Positions 48,610 to 48,723 of a stretch of DNA of 48,723 nucleotides are shown piece by piece. Under the pieces are notes generated by a model that saw only the letters and a list, made by a program, of their open reading frames with translations, did no database searches and was not told the origin of the DNA. The stretch comes from CTSoil-075 sp964292325 (lineage in GTDB: Bacteria; Bacillota; Negativicutes; DSM-13327). Position 1 is the first letter of the stretch; each line of letters starts with the position of its first letter. Position numbers and translations under genes: made by a program. The DNA is taken from positions 1 through 48,723 of the forward strand of contig CAXYVG010000020.1 in the NCBI GenBank assembly GCA_964292325.1. Reading direction: 5' to 3'.

Positions 48610-48723
48610 ATGTCGTATAATTGGCCGCAAGATGTACTGTTGGCCATTGAAAAAGGGGAAATTCCTGCAACAAAGGCATTACAACAGCTCCGGGAGATGG
48701 ATACTATGCCTAGATCAAATCCC
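48610..48723 (+). CDS. Unrecognised protein, N-terminal fragment cut by the window edge
   Basis: 38 codons from ATG 48610, behind GTGAGGTGAC, to the end of the window without a stop. The peptide starts MSYNWPQDVLLAIEKGEIP and includes a helical KALQQLREMD. I do not recognise it. It is downstream of the hfq terminator, so it should belong to a new transcription unit. Confidence 0.55.
   Translation, partial: MSYNWPQDVLLAIEKGEIPATKALQQLREMDTMPRSNP

Noticed and set aside
1..48723. tRNA, rRNA, tmRNA or 6S RNA genes
   Set aside because: Looked for tRNA T-loop and acceptor patterns and long structured RNAs in the gaps; none seen apart from the lysine riboswitch.

Overview
The window is an AT-rich, gene-dense stretch of a bacterial chromosome. 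Almost every gene lies on the + strand. Gene content and order point to a spore-forming Firmicute, and the run infB-rbfA-nrnA-truB-ribF-rpsO-pnp through miaB-mutS-mutL-miaA-hfq fits the Negativicutes (Sporomusaceae-like) best. That placement is an inference from gene order and families, not from a marker tree. Sporulation-linked genes (ylxY-like, ymxH-like, tepA, ylzJ-like, ymdB, spoVS) support a sporulating ancestor.

Layout. 1-5352: the translation-factor operon: 3' part of infB (IF2, with a 42-bp tandem repeat in its N-terminal region), rbfA, nrnA, truB, ribF. 5353-8280: rpsO and pnp, with a pseudoknot-capable rpsO leader and two repeat elements between the genes. 8281-14870: a YlxY-like deacetylase, a secreted GH18 glycosidase, a secreted amidase, an M16 peptidase, dUTPase, a small membrane protein, a PRC-barrel protein and a glycine-zipper stress protein. 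14871-19344: a lysine riboswitch and terminator in front of dapB-asd-dapG-dapA, ending in a strong terminator. 19345-22262: RNase J, TepA, YlzJ. 22263-22899: a 637-bp gene-free, AT-rich gap with a perfect 30-bp inverted repeat, where relatives usually carry ftsK/spoIIIE. 22900-31290: rodZ, a YgiQ-type radical SAM protein, an orphan solute-binding protein, rimO, cinA, and a DEAD-box helicase. 31380-34780: recA (LexA box inside the promoter), recX, RNase Y. 34782-40310: tandem hairpin elements, an unknown 172-residue protein, ymdB, spoVS (with a sigma-H-like promoter), pepA, a PHP phosphoesterase, and an ATPase-Asp23 fusion. 40326-48723: miaB, mutS, mutL, an RsmJ-like methyltransferase, miaA, hfq, and the start of an unrecognised gene.

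The genes are mostly housekeeping: translation and tRNA/ribosome modification (IF2, RbfA, TruB, S15, RimO, MiaB, MiaA, RsmJ-like), RNA turnover (PNPase, RNase J, RNase Y, NrnA, DEAD helicase, Hfq), DNA repair (RecA, RecX, MutS, MutL, dUTPase), lysine/diaminopimelate synthesis, and envelope or spore remodelling.

The least ordinary signal is between the genes. Two families of short dispersed elements occur there. Family I (at 5.9, 10.5, 11.7, 35.5, 41.8 and 48.4 kb) has A/T-rich inverted ends around CACTAAG...CTTAGTG. In its long copies a 28-nt loop is identical while the flanking hairpin arms are unrelated in sequence but still self-complementary. Family II (5.8 kb and two tandem units at 34.8-35.0 kb) likewise keeps a short loop and changes a long paired stem. 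This pattern suggests structure under selection, as RNA or as single-stranded DNA. Other points worth checking are a 41-residue N-terminal module shared by two adjacent secreted cell-wall hydrolases, ribosome-binding sites buried in long hairpins, and promoters with perfect dyads in the spacer.
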